Shown here: piece after piece, positions 1 to 6,038 of the stretch
Layout of the letters: the number at the start of each line of letters is the position of its first letter
How positions within the stretch are numbered: the first letter of the stretch is position 1
Assembly (NCBI GenBank): GCA_016206755.1
Contig: JACQQZ010000006.1
Span: forward strand, 1 to 6,038
Length of the DNA: 6,038 nt
Direction of reading: 5' to 3'
DNA from: Candidatus Omnitrophota bacterium
GTDB taxonomy: Bacteria; Omnitrophota; Gorgyraeia; 1-14-0-20-64-10; JACQQZ01
Translations under genes and position numbers: made by a program
Notes under the pieces: model-generated
What the model saw: the letters and a program-made list of their open reading frames with translations, nothing else
What the model was told of the DNA's origin: nothing
Database searches by the model: none

Positions 1-1
1 C

Positions 2-49
2 CCGGAAACGGTACCGCTTGCGTCTTCGCAGCGAGTGAAGCTCGAATGA
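2..49 (+). CDS. Possible 3' end of an upstream gene (partial)
   Basis: Only the last codons of a possible upstream plus-strand gene are in the window, so no function can be given. The frame starting at base 2 reads PETVPLASSQRVKLE and stops with the TGA at 47-49. That TGA overlaps the ATG of the lipoprotein hydrolase as ATGA, the same junction seen between glgC and mscS on the other strand. A rival reading in the next frame ends RKRYRLRLRSE at the TGA at 36-38, eight bases before that ATG. The sequence does not decide between them, and the segment could also be non-coding leader. Either reading would make the hydrolase the second gene of a plus-strand operon. Confidence 0.3.
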   Translation, partial: PETVPLASSQRVKLE

Positions 50-1080
50 AGATACTGGCTGTTTTCGTAGCGTTGAGTTTGTGCGGATGCGTGACGTTGC
101 CGCTGACGCGCTCGCACCGGCCGGCGGTACCGGTGCCGGCGGAGATCGCGGAATATTACAGCTACAGTCCGGTGCCGCTGAAAGCCACATTCTCCGGCAT
201 CCATCCGGAGCCGAGCAGCCGCTGGATTGCGCGGCATGTCACACTGGAAGCCGAAGGCCTGCCGCTTCCGATTCAAATGGATTGGTACGCCCCGCCTCGC
301 GCTCAAAAAGCGCCGGTCGTTCTGATTTTTCCGATCCTGTGGGGCAACGATCTGGGCGTGAAAGATTTTGCGCAAGGATTCGCGCGCCAAGGAATCCACG
401 GCATCATCGTCTATCGTCCCAAAGAAAAGTTCTCGATGGAGAAACCGCTCTCGCAGATTGAAGAGCACTTTCACGCGACGGTCGTCAACGCGCGAAGGGT
501 CATTGACTGGCTGGAAACTCAACCCGGCGTGGACGCCTCCAAAATCGGAAGTATGGGGATCAGCATGGGAGCCACGCTCAACGTCGTGGTGGCCGCCGCC
601 GAACCGCGCATCAAACGATACGTCTTTTGTCTCCCCGCTTCGCACATGGCGGAGGTGGTCATGACCACCCGCGATCGGTCCATCGCAAAAAAACGCGACG
701 AGTACCTCAGGCGTCACCGGCTCACCCAAAAAGAGGCCCAAGCGGAATTGGAGGAGCTCTTCAAATCAGAGCCGCTCCGGGTCGCAGCCGCCATCGACCC
801 CCAAAAAAGCATGATGGTCATCGCGCTCTGGGACCGGGTCATCGGAACAAAAAACGGCGTGGCGCTCTGGAGGGCATTGGGGAAACCGAAAGCGCTGTGG
901 ATCCCCACGGGACATTACACGGCGCTGCTGGTCTTACCGTACGTCAAGATGAAGGTGCTGTGGTTTTTTCAGGATTGGTCTTCAGATAAGAATCCAGATC
1001 GTAACGGACGTACGGCTGATCGGCCGCCCTTGCCCCACCCTCCGCCGTGGCCACCCACATCTGGGGAAAGGCAAAAATAA
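46..1080 (+). CDS. Alpha/beta-hydrolase lipoprotein (dienelactone hydrolase/esterase-like)
   Basis: This encodes a 344-residue predicted esterase or acyl hydrolase anchored in the envelope; the substrate is unknown. Residues 1-15 form a lipoprotein signal peptide: Lys2, a hydrophobic run, then a Leu-Cys-Gly-Cys lipobox with Cys15 as the lipidated residue. Residue +2 is Val, not the Asp that retains E. coli lipoproteins in the inner membrane. The hydrolase core begins near residue 75 and has a strand at 90-97 (VVLIFPIL). The nucleophile elbow GISMG at 171-175 puts the nucleophile at Ser173. Asp263 and His290 (PTGHY) are placed to complete the triad. The insert at about 205-245 is helical and charged and resembles a lid. 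The start is chosen because the signal peptide begins there; the frame stays open to the left edge. The Shine-Dalgarno is poor (GAGTGAAG at 33-40). The proline-rich tail from about residue 313 is antisense to the convergent gene and is probably not part of the fold. Family assignment is fairly sure; specificity is not. Confidence 0.85.
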   Translation: MKILAVFVALSLCGCVTLPLTRSHRPAVPVPAEIAEYYSYSPVPLKATFSGIHPEPSSRWIARHVTLEAEGLPLPIQMDWYAPPRAQKAPVVLIFPILWGNDLGVKDFAQGFARQGIHGIIVYRPKEKFSMEKPLSQIEEHFHATVVNARRVIDWLETQPGVDASKIGSMGISMGATLNVVVAAAEPRIKRYVFCLPASHMAEVVMTTRDRSIAKKRDEYLRRHRLTQKEAQAELEELFKSEPLRVAAAIDPQKSMMVIALWDRVIGTKNGVALWRALGKPKALWIPTGHYTALLVLPYVKMKVLWFFQDWSSDKNPDRNGRTADRPPLPHPPPWPPTSGERQK

Positions 1081-3463
1081 TGCTGTGCACGTTCGAGGGC
1101 GGGGCAATCGCCTTGGCCACTTCAATCATCCGTTCCGGATCCCACTGCCCGTAGCGCTCTTGAATCATCAGGGAATGCTGCCGGTAGCGGACATCGTACG
1201 CTTTCCCGCCGGGCGGTTCCAATCCGGGCCGCGACGGATCCCCCTTGGCGCAACGCTGTAAATTGCGGACGGTGGGATCCAGCGCCGGATCCGCGCGAAC
1301 AATGGCCGATGCAATCGGGACGGCGTACGGAACATTCCTGGCCTCTTCATCCCCCGCCCAGAAAACCGCGCAGTGCTTTCGCGTTGTTTCCAACGCCACC
1401 GCTTTTTTGCGCAGCGCATCGGCAAACAGATAGTGGAATCCGGAGGTGCGCGGGGCCTTTTGGACTTTTTGAACAGCCGTCTCCAAATCTCCGGTATGGA
1501 GCAAAATATCGCGCAGCAGAAACGGCATCGGAACGCCTCGAATGGTTTTGTCGATCGTTTGAGCGCCCACTTGACCGACGGAAATTCCGGCGTCGTTGAC
1601 CCCGGACAGCACGCCGACAAAACCAAAGAAGCCGACGCTCGCATAGGCGTGCCCCTGCGCCGGACGGTGCACAAAAATGGCGGAATACCGCTGGGCGTCG
1701 GAGTGAATCGCCCAATCCAGATTTCTCAAATGGATCAGCCGGCCGTCACGCGTCGCCGGCCCGTAGACGGCGCTGTTGGAGCACCACACGGAAGCAATCT
1801 CCGGCAATGCATGCACGCGTTCCAGCTCGGGAAGCGGCACCCCCGAACCGTCGGCCAGCCCGCGCATCTCCTCCAAAACATCTTTAGGAATATGCGGCTT
1901 CATCTGATCAAAATACGTTGTGAGCCGCCAGCGGACAAAGCCCGCCCGCAAAAACGGAATCGGGGGCGCTTCCTGCTCGACGAAATGAAGAATGTTGGCG
2001 ACGGAAGCGCGCACCTGGGCGCGATAGCGGCTGCCGTGGGCCAATCCACGGGCATACGCATCCCCTTCCAAGACCACGACCGGAAGACCCACCCGCGCGG
2101 CGGAAGGAAAAGAAGCCCGGCGCCGCGCAATCACCAAATATTCTTCAGCCAAATTGGAAACAATCGCCTCCAGCACAGGGCCCATCGCCGGGCCGTGGAA
2201 CGCCATGCGCGCTTCGTACACCTTGGTCTTAAACAGCTCAGGCGGAACGATGTACCCCAAATAATCGTTCGTGTAGCCGAAAACAACTCCATCGAGCCCC
2301 CGCGAAGAAAGCCACCTTTTGATTTGCAGCCCGATCTCGCCGGACAAATCCGCCGGAACGGAAACCAGCACCGCTTCATTGAGTGCGATCATCGTGAAAA
2401 GCGCCCGGTCCGGAACCCATTGCTGCGCAAGCCAGTGCGGGATCTTGAAAAACATTCCGCCGATCTTGACCGGAGGCAGAGGAAAGACGCCGCCCCAGGA
2501 AGCCACTTCAACATGGTCTTTCCAAGCCGCATCTTTCAACGCCTGAAGCCCCTTCTCCGCCAATAAATTCCCGAGAAATTCGGCCAGCTCAAAATTGTGC
2601 AATCCGCCGATGTGCTGCGGGCGCAAATCTCCGGAGGCGCCATTGATGAACAGCCCCACCGCCCCGGGCTGAAGCTTTTCCAAAGCCCGGCAGGCCGCTC
2701 CCGGAAAATCTCCGCTGATCAGGAGATTCTTGGAGCTGAGCAGCGTGGGGTGAGCGGCGTAATTCAGCAAAGCGGCAATCGGCTCTCCATCCACCCCTTT
2801 CCATTCCAAAACAATCAACTCGGGATCGACGGGGGCTTTGGGATCCATGCGATTCTCGACCGCTTCCGGAATCTGCGCGTGTCCTACGGCAAACTGTGCG
2901 GGGCGCATTCGACCGGCGGCTTCGATGGCCGCCTGGGCGCAGGCAGCCATCAGCCGTTCCAAAACTTCCGGACGGTATTTTCCCGCCGTCATTTGTCCGA
3001 TCGGCCCCATCAAATAGGCCCCAGGCCCGGAATGCGTGTGGGTGGCGCTGATCATCAGGTCTTCAGGACCCACGGCCCCAGGCAACTCTTGATCAATCCG
3101 CCGGGCCACTTCCTGAGTGAAACCGGGAGGAATCACCAAAATGTCCGCGGAGAGAATAAAAACCAGGTCTTCGCCGTCGCCGAACGCAACCGCCCGAACC
3201 CACAGAGGATCGTGGACGCCCTCGGAAGGTTTGTTGGCCCGGCGCGAATAACCGGCCAGTGTCGTTCCAACCGCCGGCGTGATCTCTTTTTTGGATGCCC
3301 CGGCCAACAACCGGCCCGGGCTGGAGGATACCCGGATTTGGCCCGAGGACTTCTCGACGTGCGGGGCCACTTGGACCAAAACACGGCCGGAGGGGACGCG
3401 CGCGCAACCGAACATCCCTGCGGCAAGAAGGAGGGCTGCAATGAGGCGAGCCAAGCGATTCAT
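944..3463 (-). CDS. Neutral ceramidase-like domain fused to a C45-type Ntn hydrolase, lipoprotein
   Basis: This 839-residue predicted envelope lipoprotein has two hydrolase domains. Residues 1-20 are a signal peptide ending in Met-Phe-Gly-Cys, with Cys20 the likely lipidation site. Residues about 50-440 match the neutral/alkaline non-lysosomal ceramidase N-terminal family: ATHTHSGPG at 140-148 (zinc ligands), NYAAHP at 234-239 (His238), NGASGDLRP at 274-282, VPADLSGEIG at 369-378, and NDYLGYIVPPE at 399-409. The known ceramidase motif is GDxSPN with a catalytic Ser; here that position looks like Arg281, so ceramide hydrolysis is not assured. Residues about 462-827 match the C45/acyl-CoA:6-aminopenicillanate acyltransferase family. 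A prodomain of about 100 residues precedes Cys561 (VWCSNSA), the expected nucleophile and self-cleavage point. RNLDW at 580-584 follows; its Asp583 corresponds to the Asp of fungal IAT (isopenicillin N acyltransferase). FAFPQMWVATA and YVRYDL close the domain. The frame is unbroken across the junction at about 443-462. Both folds are known for acting on N-acyl amides; a joint substrate is inference. Confidence 0.88.
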   Translation of the reverse strand: MNRLARLIAALLLAAGMFGCARVPSGRVLVQVAPHVEKSSGQIRVSSSPGRLLAGASKKEITPAVGTTLAGYSRRANKPSEGVHDPLWVRAVAFGDGEDLVFILSADILVIPPGFTQEVARRIDQELPGAVGPEDLMISATHTHSGPGAYLMGPIGQMTAGKYRPEVLERLMAACAQAAIEAAGRMRPAQFAVGHAQIPEAVENRMDPKAPVDPELIVLEWKGVDGEPIAALLNYAAHPTLLSSKNLLISGDFPGAACRALEKLQPGAVGLFINGASGDLRPQHIGGLHNFELAEFLGNLLAEKGLQALKDAAWKDHVEVASWGGVFPLPPVKIGGMFFKIPHWLAQQWVPDRALFTMIALNEAVLVSVPADLSGEIGLQIKRWLSSRGLDGVVFGYTNDYLGYIVPPELFKTKVYEARMAFHGPAMGPVLEAIVSNLAEEYLVIARRRASFPSAARVGLPVVVLEGDAYARGLAHGSRYRAQVRASVANILHFVEQEAPPIPFLRAGFVRWRLTTYFDQMKPHIPKDVLEEMRGLADGSGVPLPELERVHALPEIASVWCSNSAVYGPATRDGRLIHLRNLDWAIHSDAQRYSAIFVHRPAQGHAYASVGFFGFVGVLSGVNDAGISVGQVGAQTIDKTIRGVPMPFLLRDILLHTGDLETAVQKVQKAPRTSGFHYLFADALRKKAVALETTRKHCAVFWAGDEEARNVPYAVPIASAIVRADPALDPTVRNLQRCAKGDPSRPGLEPPGGKAYDVRYRQHSLMIQERYGQWDPERMIEVAKAIAPPSNVHSIIFAFPQMWVATAEGGARAADQPYVRYDLDSYLKTNPEKTTAPSS

Positions 3464-3470
3464 CGGAAGG

Positions 3471-3475
3471 CCTTC
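3471..3475 (-). promoter_or_regulatory. Ribosome binding site of the ceramidase/C45 fusion gene
   Basis: On the minus strand GAAGG lies seven bases before the ATG at 3463. It sits in the 15-base gap after the queF stop codon. It fixes the start that gives a complete lipoprotein signal peptide and shows that this gene follows queF directly. Confidence 0.7.
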
Positions 3476-3478
3476 AGG

Positions 3479-3904
3479 TTAAGGAGCAGGGGAATGCGGA
3501 CGACGGCGCTTGGGGTGAAATGCCGTCACCGTGGTGTGCATTCCACCGCGGGTGTTAAAGGTGCCTTCCACCACAGCCCATTTGGGGCGGCAGGCCCGAA
3601 CGACATCTTCCAAAATGCGATTGACGGCGTTCTCGTAGAAAATCCCTAAATTTCTGTAGCCAAAAATGTAATACTTCAAGGATTTCAGCTCAATGCAAGT
3701 TTCGTCCGGTTCGTATCGAAGGATGATCTGTCCAAAATCCGGCAGTCCGGTCTTCGGACAGATGGAGGTAAATTCAGGGATCACCGTCTTGATTTCATAA
3801 CCCCGGTGCCGGTTCGGCCAGACCTCAAGGCGCGGCAAAGCGCCCCGGGCGCCTGACTGGGCGTGGGCCGCCGTGTATCCGCTCTTTTTAGGTTGACGAG
3901 GCAC
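3479..3904 (-). CDS. queF: NADPH-dependent 7-cyano-7-deazaguanine (preQ0) reductase QueF, GTG start
   Basis: QueF reduces the nitrile of preQ0 to the amine preQ1 with two NADPH, in the cytoplasmic pathway to the tRNA wobble base queuosine. With the GTG start the protein has 141 residues, the length of the short single-domain (unimodular, B. subtilis-like) type. EFTSICPKTGLPDF at 44-57 holds the nucleophile Cys49, which forms the thioimide with preQ0, and the acid Asp56. IELKSLK at 71-77 is the QueF signature linked to NADPH binding. Glu91 in FYEN matches the substrate-binding Glu, whereas the His before it in B. subtilis is Tyr90 here. TRGG at 118-121 is also typical. The GTG at 3902-3904 is chosen because GGAG lies seven bases upstream; a longer reading from 4042 would be antisense-frame read-through of mscS. 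The gene overlaps the mscS end by 17 bases, so translational coupling is likely. The basic, proline-containing tail (from about 131) is outside the core. No other queuosine gene is in view. Confidence 0.93.
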   Translation of the reverse strand: MPRQPKKSGYTAAHAQSGARGALPRLEVWPNRHRGYEIKTVIPEFTSICPKTGLPDFGQIILRYEPDETCIELKSLKYYIFGYRNLGIFYENAVNRILEDVVRACRPKWAVVEGTFNTRGGMHTTVTAFHPKRRRPHSPAP

Positions 3905-4955
3905 TCGCTCTCTCCAAAACCTTTTCCAACTGCCTCGGAAGATCGAGCGTGCGGATGGGGAACGGAATGACGATGCCTTCCTGCCGGTAACGTTTCTGAA
4001 GCGCCTTGATGAACTCATGCCGAACCAGGTATTGATCGACAAATTCTCTGGCTCTTAAGATCACCGTAAAATCAATGCTCGACTCCGAGAACGTATGGAA
4101 GCGGATGAACGGCTCGAAGCTGGGAACCCCGCCGGACACTGTTTTCAAAATATGACGCGCCACTTCAACGGTGACGCGCTCGACCTGCTCCAAATCGCTG
4201 CCGTAATGAACGCCGACCTCGACCAAAACCGCCATTTCCTTATCCGGCTGGTCATAATTGACCAGGGTGCTGTTGATGATTTTGCCGTTGGGAACGATGA
4301 CGACGCTGTTGGGCAGCATCCGAATCCGCGTGCTTCGCCATCCGATCTGGGTGACGTAGCCCTCTTGGCCGCCCTCCAGGCGAACAAAATCCCCGATGCG
4401 GATCGGATGATCCGCCACAATGTACAATCCGGAAAAGAAGTTTGCGAATGTATCTTGCAATGCCAAAGCCACCGCCAGAGAACCGATTCCCAAAGAAGCC
4501 AGGATCGGCGTGATGGAGATTCCGAACGTATCGAGCAAGATCAGGGCGCCGATGCCAATGATGAAGCCGCGAATCAAGCCGCGTAAAACGCCTCCCGCCG
4601 TTCTGACAAATTCGACGCCGGAGTAAAGACTCAAAAAATCGACCGCGAATCGATTCAGAAAAGCGATCATGGCCACGATGAGAATGGCCTTGAAGCCCAG
4701 CGCTGCCGCTTCGTCTACCGCCGGACTCAGAGGAAGAAAACGCGACGCAAGCAAGAGGCCGCTGGCGAGAATGAGAAGCTGAAACGGCCCTTCCAAAGAA
4801 GCCAGGGGCAGGCCATCCAATTTCCAGCGGGTTCGCTCGGCGATGCGTTTCAAAGCACGGAACGCCACCCCTTTGACGATCCACCAAACCCCGATCCAAA
4901 TCAATCCGATCGCCGGAGCGAGAAGCCAAATGCTCCTGCTCAAATCCAAGTTCAT
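3888..4955 (-). CDS. MscS-family small-conductance mechanosensitive ion channel
   Basis: This 355-residue inner-membrane channel of the MscS family opens under membrane tension to release solutes on hypo-osmotic shock. Hydrophobic segments lie at about 8-28, 57-74, 88-108 and 128-148, followed by the pore helix at 150-175. That makes about five membrane spans, against three in E. coli MscS. The pore segment LGIGSLAVALALQDTFAN aligns with E. coli TM3. The two leucines of the hydrophobic gate (E. coli Leu105 and Leu109) are Leu160 and Leu164. The E. coli hinge residue Gly113 is Asp168 here, as is common in larger MscS relatives. The soluble beta domain follows (HPIRIGDFV at 183-191, VPNGKIINSTLVNY at 221-234). 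The alpha-beta C-terminal domain ends with PFPIRTLDL at 331-339. The ATG overlaps the glgC stop as ATGA and has only a weak GGTG upstream, so expression probably depends on glgC translation. The family is certain; which physiological MscS subtype it represents is not. Confidence 0.95.
   Translation of the reverse strand: MNLDLSRSIWLLAPAIGLIWIGVWWIVKGVAFRALKRIAERTRWKLDGLPLASLEGPFQLLILASGLLLASRFLPLSPAVDEAAALGFKAILIVAMIAFLNRFAVDFLSLYSGVEFVRTAGGVLRGLIRGFIIGIGALILLDTFGISITPILASLGIGSLAVALALQDTFANFFSGLYIVADHPIRIGDFVRLEGGQEGYVTQIGWRSTRIRMLPNSVVIVPNGKIINSTLVNYDQPDKEMAVLVEVGVHYGSDLEQVERVTVEVARHILKTVSGGVPSFEPFIRFHTFSESSIDFTVILRAREFVDQYLVRHEFIKALQKRYRQEGIVIPFPIRTLDLPRQLEKVLERASASST
3912..3915 (-). promoter_or_regulatory. 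Ribosome binding site deciding the queF GTG start
   Basis: On the minus strand GGAG lies seven bases before the GTG at 3904, inside the last codons of mscS. No ATG occurs in the queF frame between here and the conserved QueF core. The only other nearby candidate is a TTG at 3838, and it lacks a comparable site. Confidence 0.7.
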
Positions 4956-6037
4956 GGCGACACCAAAATTTCAGGATAACGCCGGCGGGGACCGCGCGGG
5001 ACAACCACGATGCCGCTGGGGTCGGCGTAATACAGGGTCTGATCCCGTGTCGCATCCCATCCGATCGTTTGCCCCGCTTCGATGGTGTTGAAGCGATCGA
5101 CGATTGTTTTTTGAATGCGGGCGCCCCTTCGAATGACCGTGTAATCCATGATCACGCTGTTCTCGACGACTGCGCCCTCTTCGACAATCACGCCGCGGCC
5201 GAAGACGGAGTGCCGGATTTTTGCCCCCTGAAGATGGCATCCTTCGCCCAGCAGGACATCATCCACATCGGACTGTTCAATCTGGACGCAGGGCAAGTCC
5301 AACCCGGCCGCATGAATGGGCCAAAGGGGGTTGTTCAAGTCGAAACGAGGGCGAGATCCCAACAGGTCCATGTTCGATTCCCAATAACTCTGGATGTTCC
5401 CCACGTCCCGCCAGTACCCGGGCTCCTCGTACATCTTGACGCCGGGCACCTGATTGTCCATAAAGTTGTAAGCGTACATTTTGGACTTGGCAACCATCTC
5501 CGGAATAATGGTGCGGCCAAAATCATGGTCCGAAGTCCGCCGGGCGTCTTCTTCCAAAACCCGAACCAGCACGTCGTAATTAAACAGGTAATTCCCCATC
5601 GAGGAATACGCGCGGGTTGGATCGGAGGGAATCGGTTTGGGCTTGGACGGCTTCTCGACAAAACCGGTGATGCGGCCTTGGGCGTCCGCCTCAACGATCC
5701 CGAACTTGGACCCCTGCTCAATGGGAACCGGCAATGCGGCCACCGTCGCTTCGGCGCCGCGCGCCAGATGGAATTTGACCATCTGGGCGACGTCCATTCG
5801 ATAGATGTGATCGGCGCCGAAAATAGCGATGAGGTTGGGCTCAAAATCACGCACCAGGTTGAGGTTTTGCGAAACGGCGTCGGCCGTTCCCCGGTACCAG
5901 ACCTCTTCCTGCCAACGCATCTGCGGAGGGACCACGGCAATAAACTGAGTCGGCAAAAGCCCGGTATGCCTCCAACCGACGCGAAGATGCTCGATCAGCG
6001 ACTGGGAGCGGTATTGAACCAGGGCATAAATCGAGAA
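4952..6037 (-). CDS. glgC: Glucose-1-phosphate adenylyltransferase GlgC (5' end outside window)
   Basis: GlgC makes ADP-glucose and pyrophosphate from ATP and glucose-1-phosphate, the committed step of bacterial glycogen synthesis in the cytoplasm. The window holds the last 361 codons. About 55-65 N-terminal residues, including the GGxGTRL nucleotide-binding loop, lie beyond the right edge. Numbered within the fragment, visible motifs are WYRGTADAV at 47-55, FGADHIYRMD at 73-82 (catalytic Asp76), FVEKP at 126-130 (glucose-1-phosphate Lys129), SMGNYLF at 146-152, DFGRTIIPEM at 172-181 and YWRDVGN at 208-214. The rest is a left-handed beta-helix with hexapeptide turns (about 255-325), normally the oligomerisation and allosteric part. 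The end, GIVVVPRGPRRRYPEILVSP, runs a little past the usual VVPKG ending. A TTG at 5956 is an internal Leu, not the start, because clear GlgC sequence (YALVQYRSQSL) continues upstream. It is the first visible gene of the minus-strand run and is coupled to mscS by ATGA. Confidence 0.96.
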   Translation of the reverse strand, partial: FSIYALVQYRSQSLIEHLRVGWRHTGLLPTQFIAVVPPQMRWQEEVWYRGTADAVSQNLNLVRDFEPNLIAIFGADHIYRMDVAQMVKFHLARGAEATVAALPVPIEQGSKFGIVEADAQGRITGFVEKPSKPKPIPSDPTRAYSSMGNYLFNYDVLVRVLEEDARRTSDHDFGRTIIPEMVAKSKMYAYNFMDNQVPGVKMYEEPGYWRDVGNIQSYWESNMDLLGSRPRFDLNNPLWPIHAAGLDLPCVQIEQSDVDDVLLGEGCHLQGAKIRHSVFGRGVIVEEGAVVENSVIMDYTVIRRGARIQKTIVDRFNTIEAGQTIGWDATRDQTLYYADPSGIVVVPRGPRRRYPEILVSP

Positions 6038-6038
6038 G

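Noticed and set aside
1..45. N-terminal extension of the lipoprotein hydrolase to the left edge (frame open)
   Set aside because: The signal peptide begins at the Met at 46, and an extension would bury it. The open stretch is only 15 codons.
964..969. T-run near the end of the hydrolase gene as a rho-independent terminator
   Set aside because: No GC-rich inverted repeat precedes it, and it lies within coding sequence of both convergent genes.
1373..2566. Long open frame (397 codons) on the plus strand inside the fusion gene
   Set aside because: It is antisense to continuous C45 and ceramidase-like domain coding. Its product is rich in Arg, His, Gln and Pro with no recognisable motif, as expected from the complement of a GC-biased gene.
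2597..3649. Second long plus-strand open frame (350 codons) opposite the ceramidase-like half and queF
   Set aside because: It spans two clearly supported minus-strand genes and their junction, and its translation shows no family features. It is a shadow frame.
3905..4042. Longer queF reading from an ATG at 4042
   Set aside because: The extra 46 residues are an out-of-frame translation of the mscS C-terminal coding region, which is well conserved MscS sequence. The GTG at 3904 has its own GGAG site and gives normal QueF length.
5954..5956. TTG as the start codon of glgC
   Set aside because: The same frame continues to the window edge with GlgC-like sequence (YALVQYRSQSL), so this TTG is an internal Leu and the gene is truncated by the window.

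Overview
The window reads as a compact chromosomal segment of a Gram-negative (diderm) bacterium. It is moderately GC-rich and has almost no intergenic DNA. Two products carry lipoprotein signal peptides, and the segment also encodes queuosine, glycogen and mechanosensitive-channel functions. The phylum cannot be fixed from the sequence alone. There are no mobile elements, phage genes, CRISPR repeats, tRNAs or rRNAs, and no gene-free stretch longer than about 45 bases.

Layout. The first 45 bases hold at most the tail of an upstream plus-strand gene. Bases 46-1080 (+) encode a small lipoprotein of the alpha/beta-hydrolase fold. Everything else is one tightly packed minus-strand run, read from right to left: glgC (5' end beyond the right edge), an mscS-family channel, queF, and a large lipoprotein. 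The large lipoprotein joins a neutral-ceramidase-like domain to a C45/acyl-transferase-type Ntn-hydrolase domain. glgC and mscS overlap by ATGA, queF starts on a GTG inside the end of mscS, and the fusion gene starts 15 bases after the queF stop with a good ribosome binding site. This spacing suggests one transcript. The fusion gene then runs 137 bases into the 3' end of the convergent hydrolase gene.

Function. GlgC makes ADP-glucose for glycogen, MscS relieves hypo-osmotic pressure, and QueF makes preQ1 for the tRNA base queuosine. These are housekeeping roles with no obvious common pathway. The notable element is the fusion lipoprotein. Two unrelated folds, each known for acting on N-acyl (amide-linked) substrates, sit in one predicted membrane-anchored envelope protein. 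The second is preceded by a prodomain that may be cut by self-proteolysis. In the ceramidase-like half, the residue expected to be the catalytic serine appears to be arginine, so its true substrate is open. The convergent hydrolase is also a predicted envelope lipoprotein, but there is no direct evidence that the two work together.
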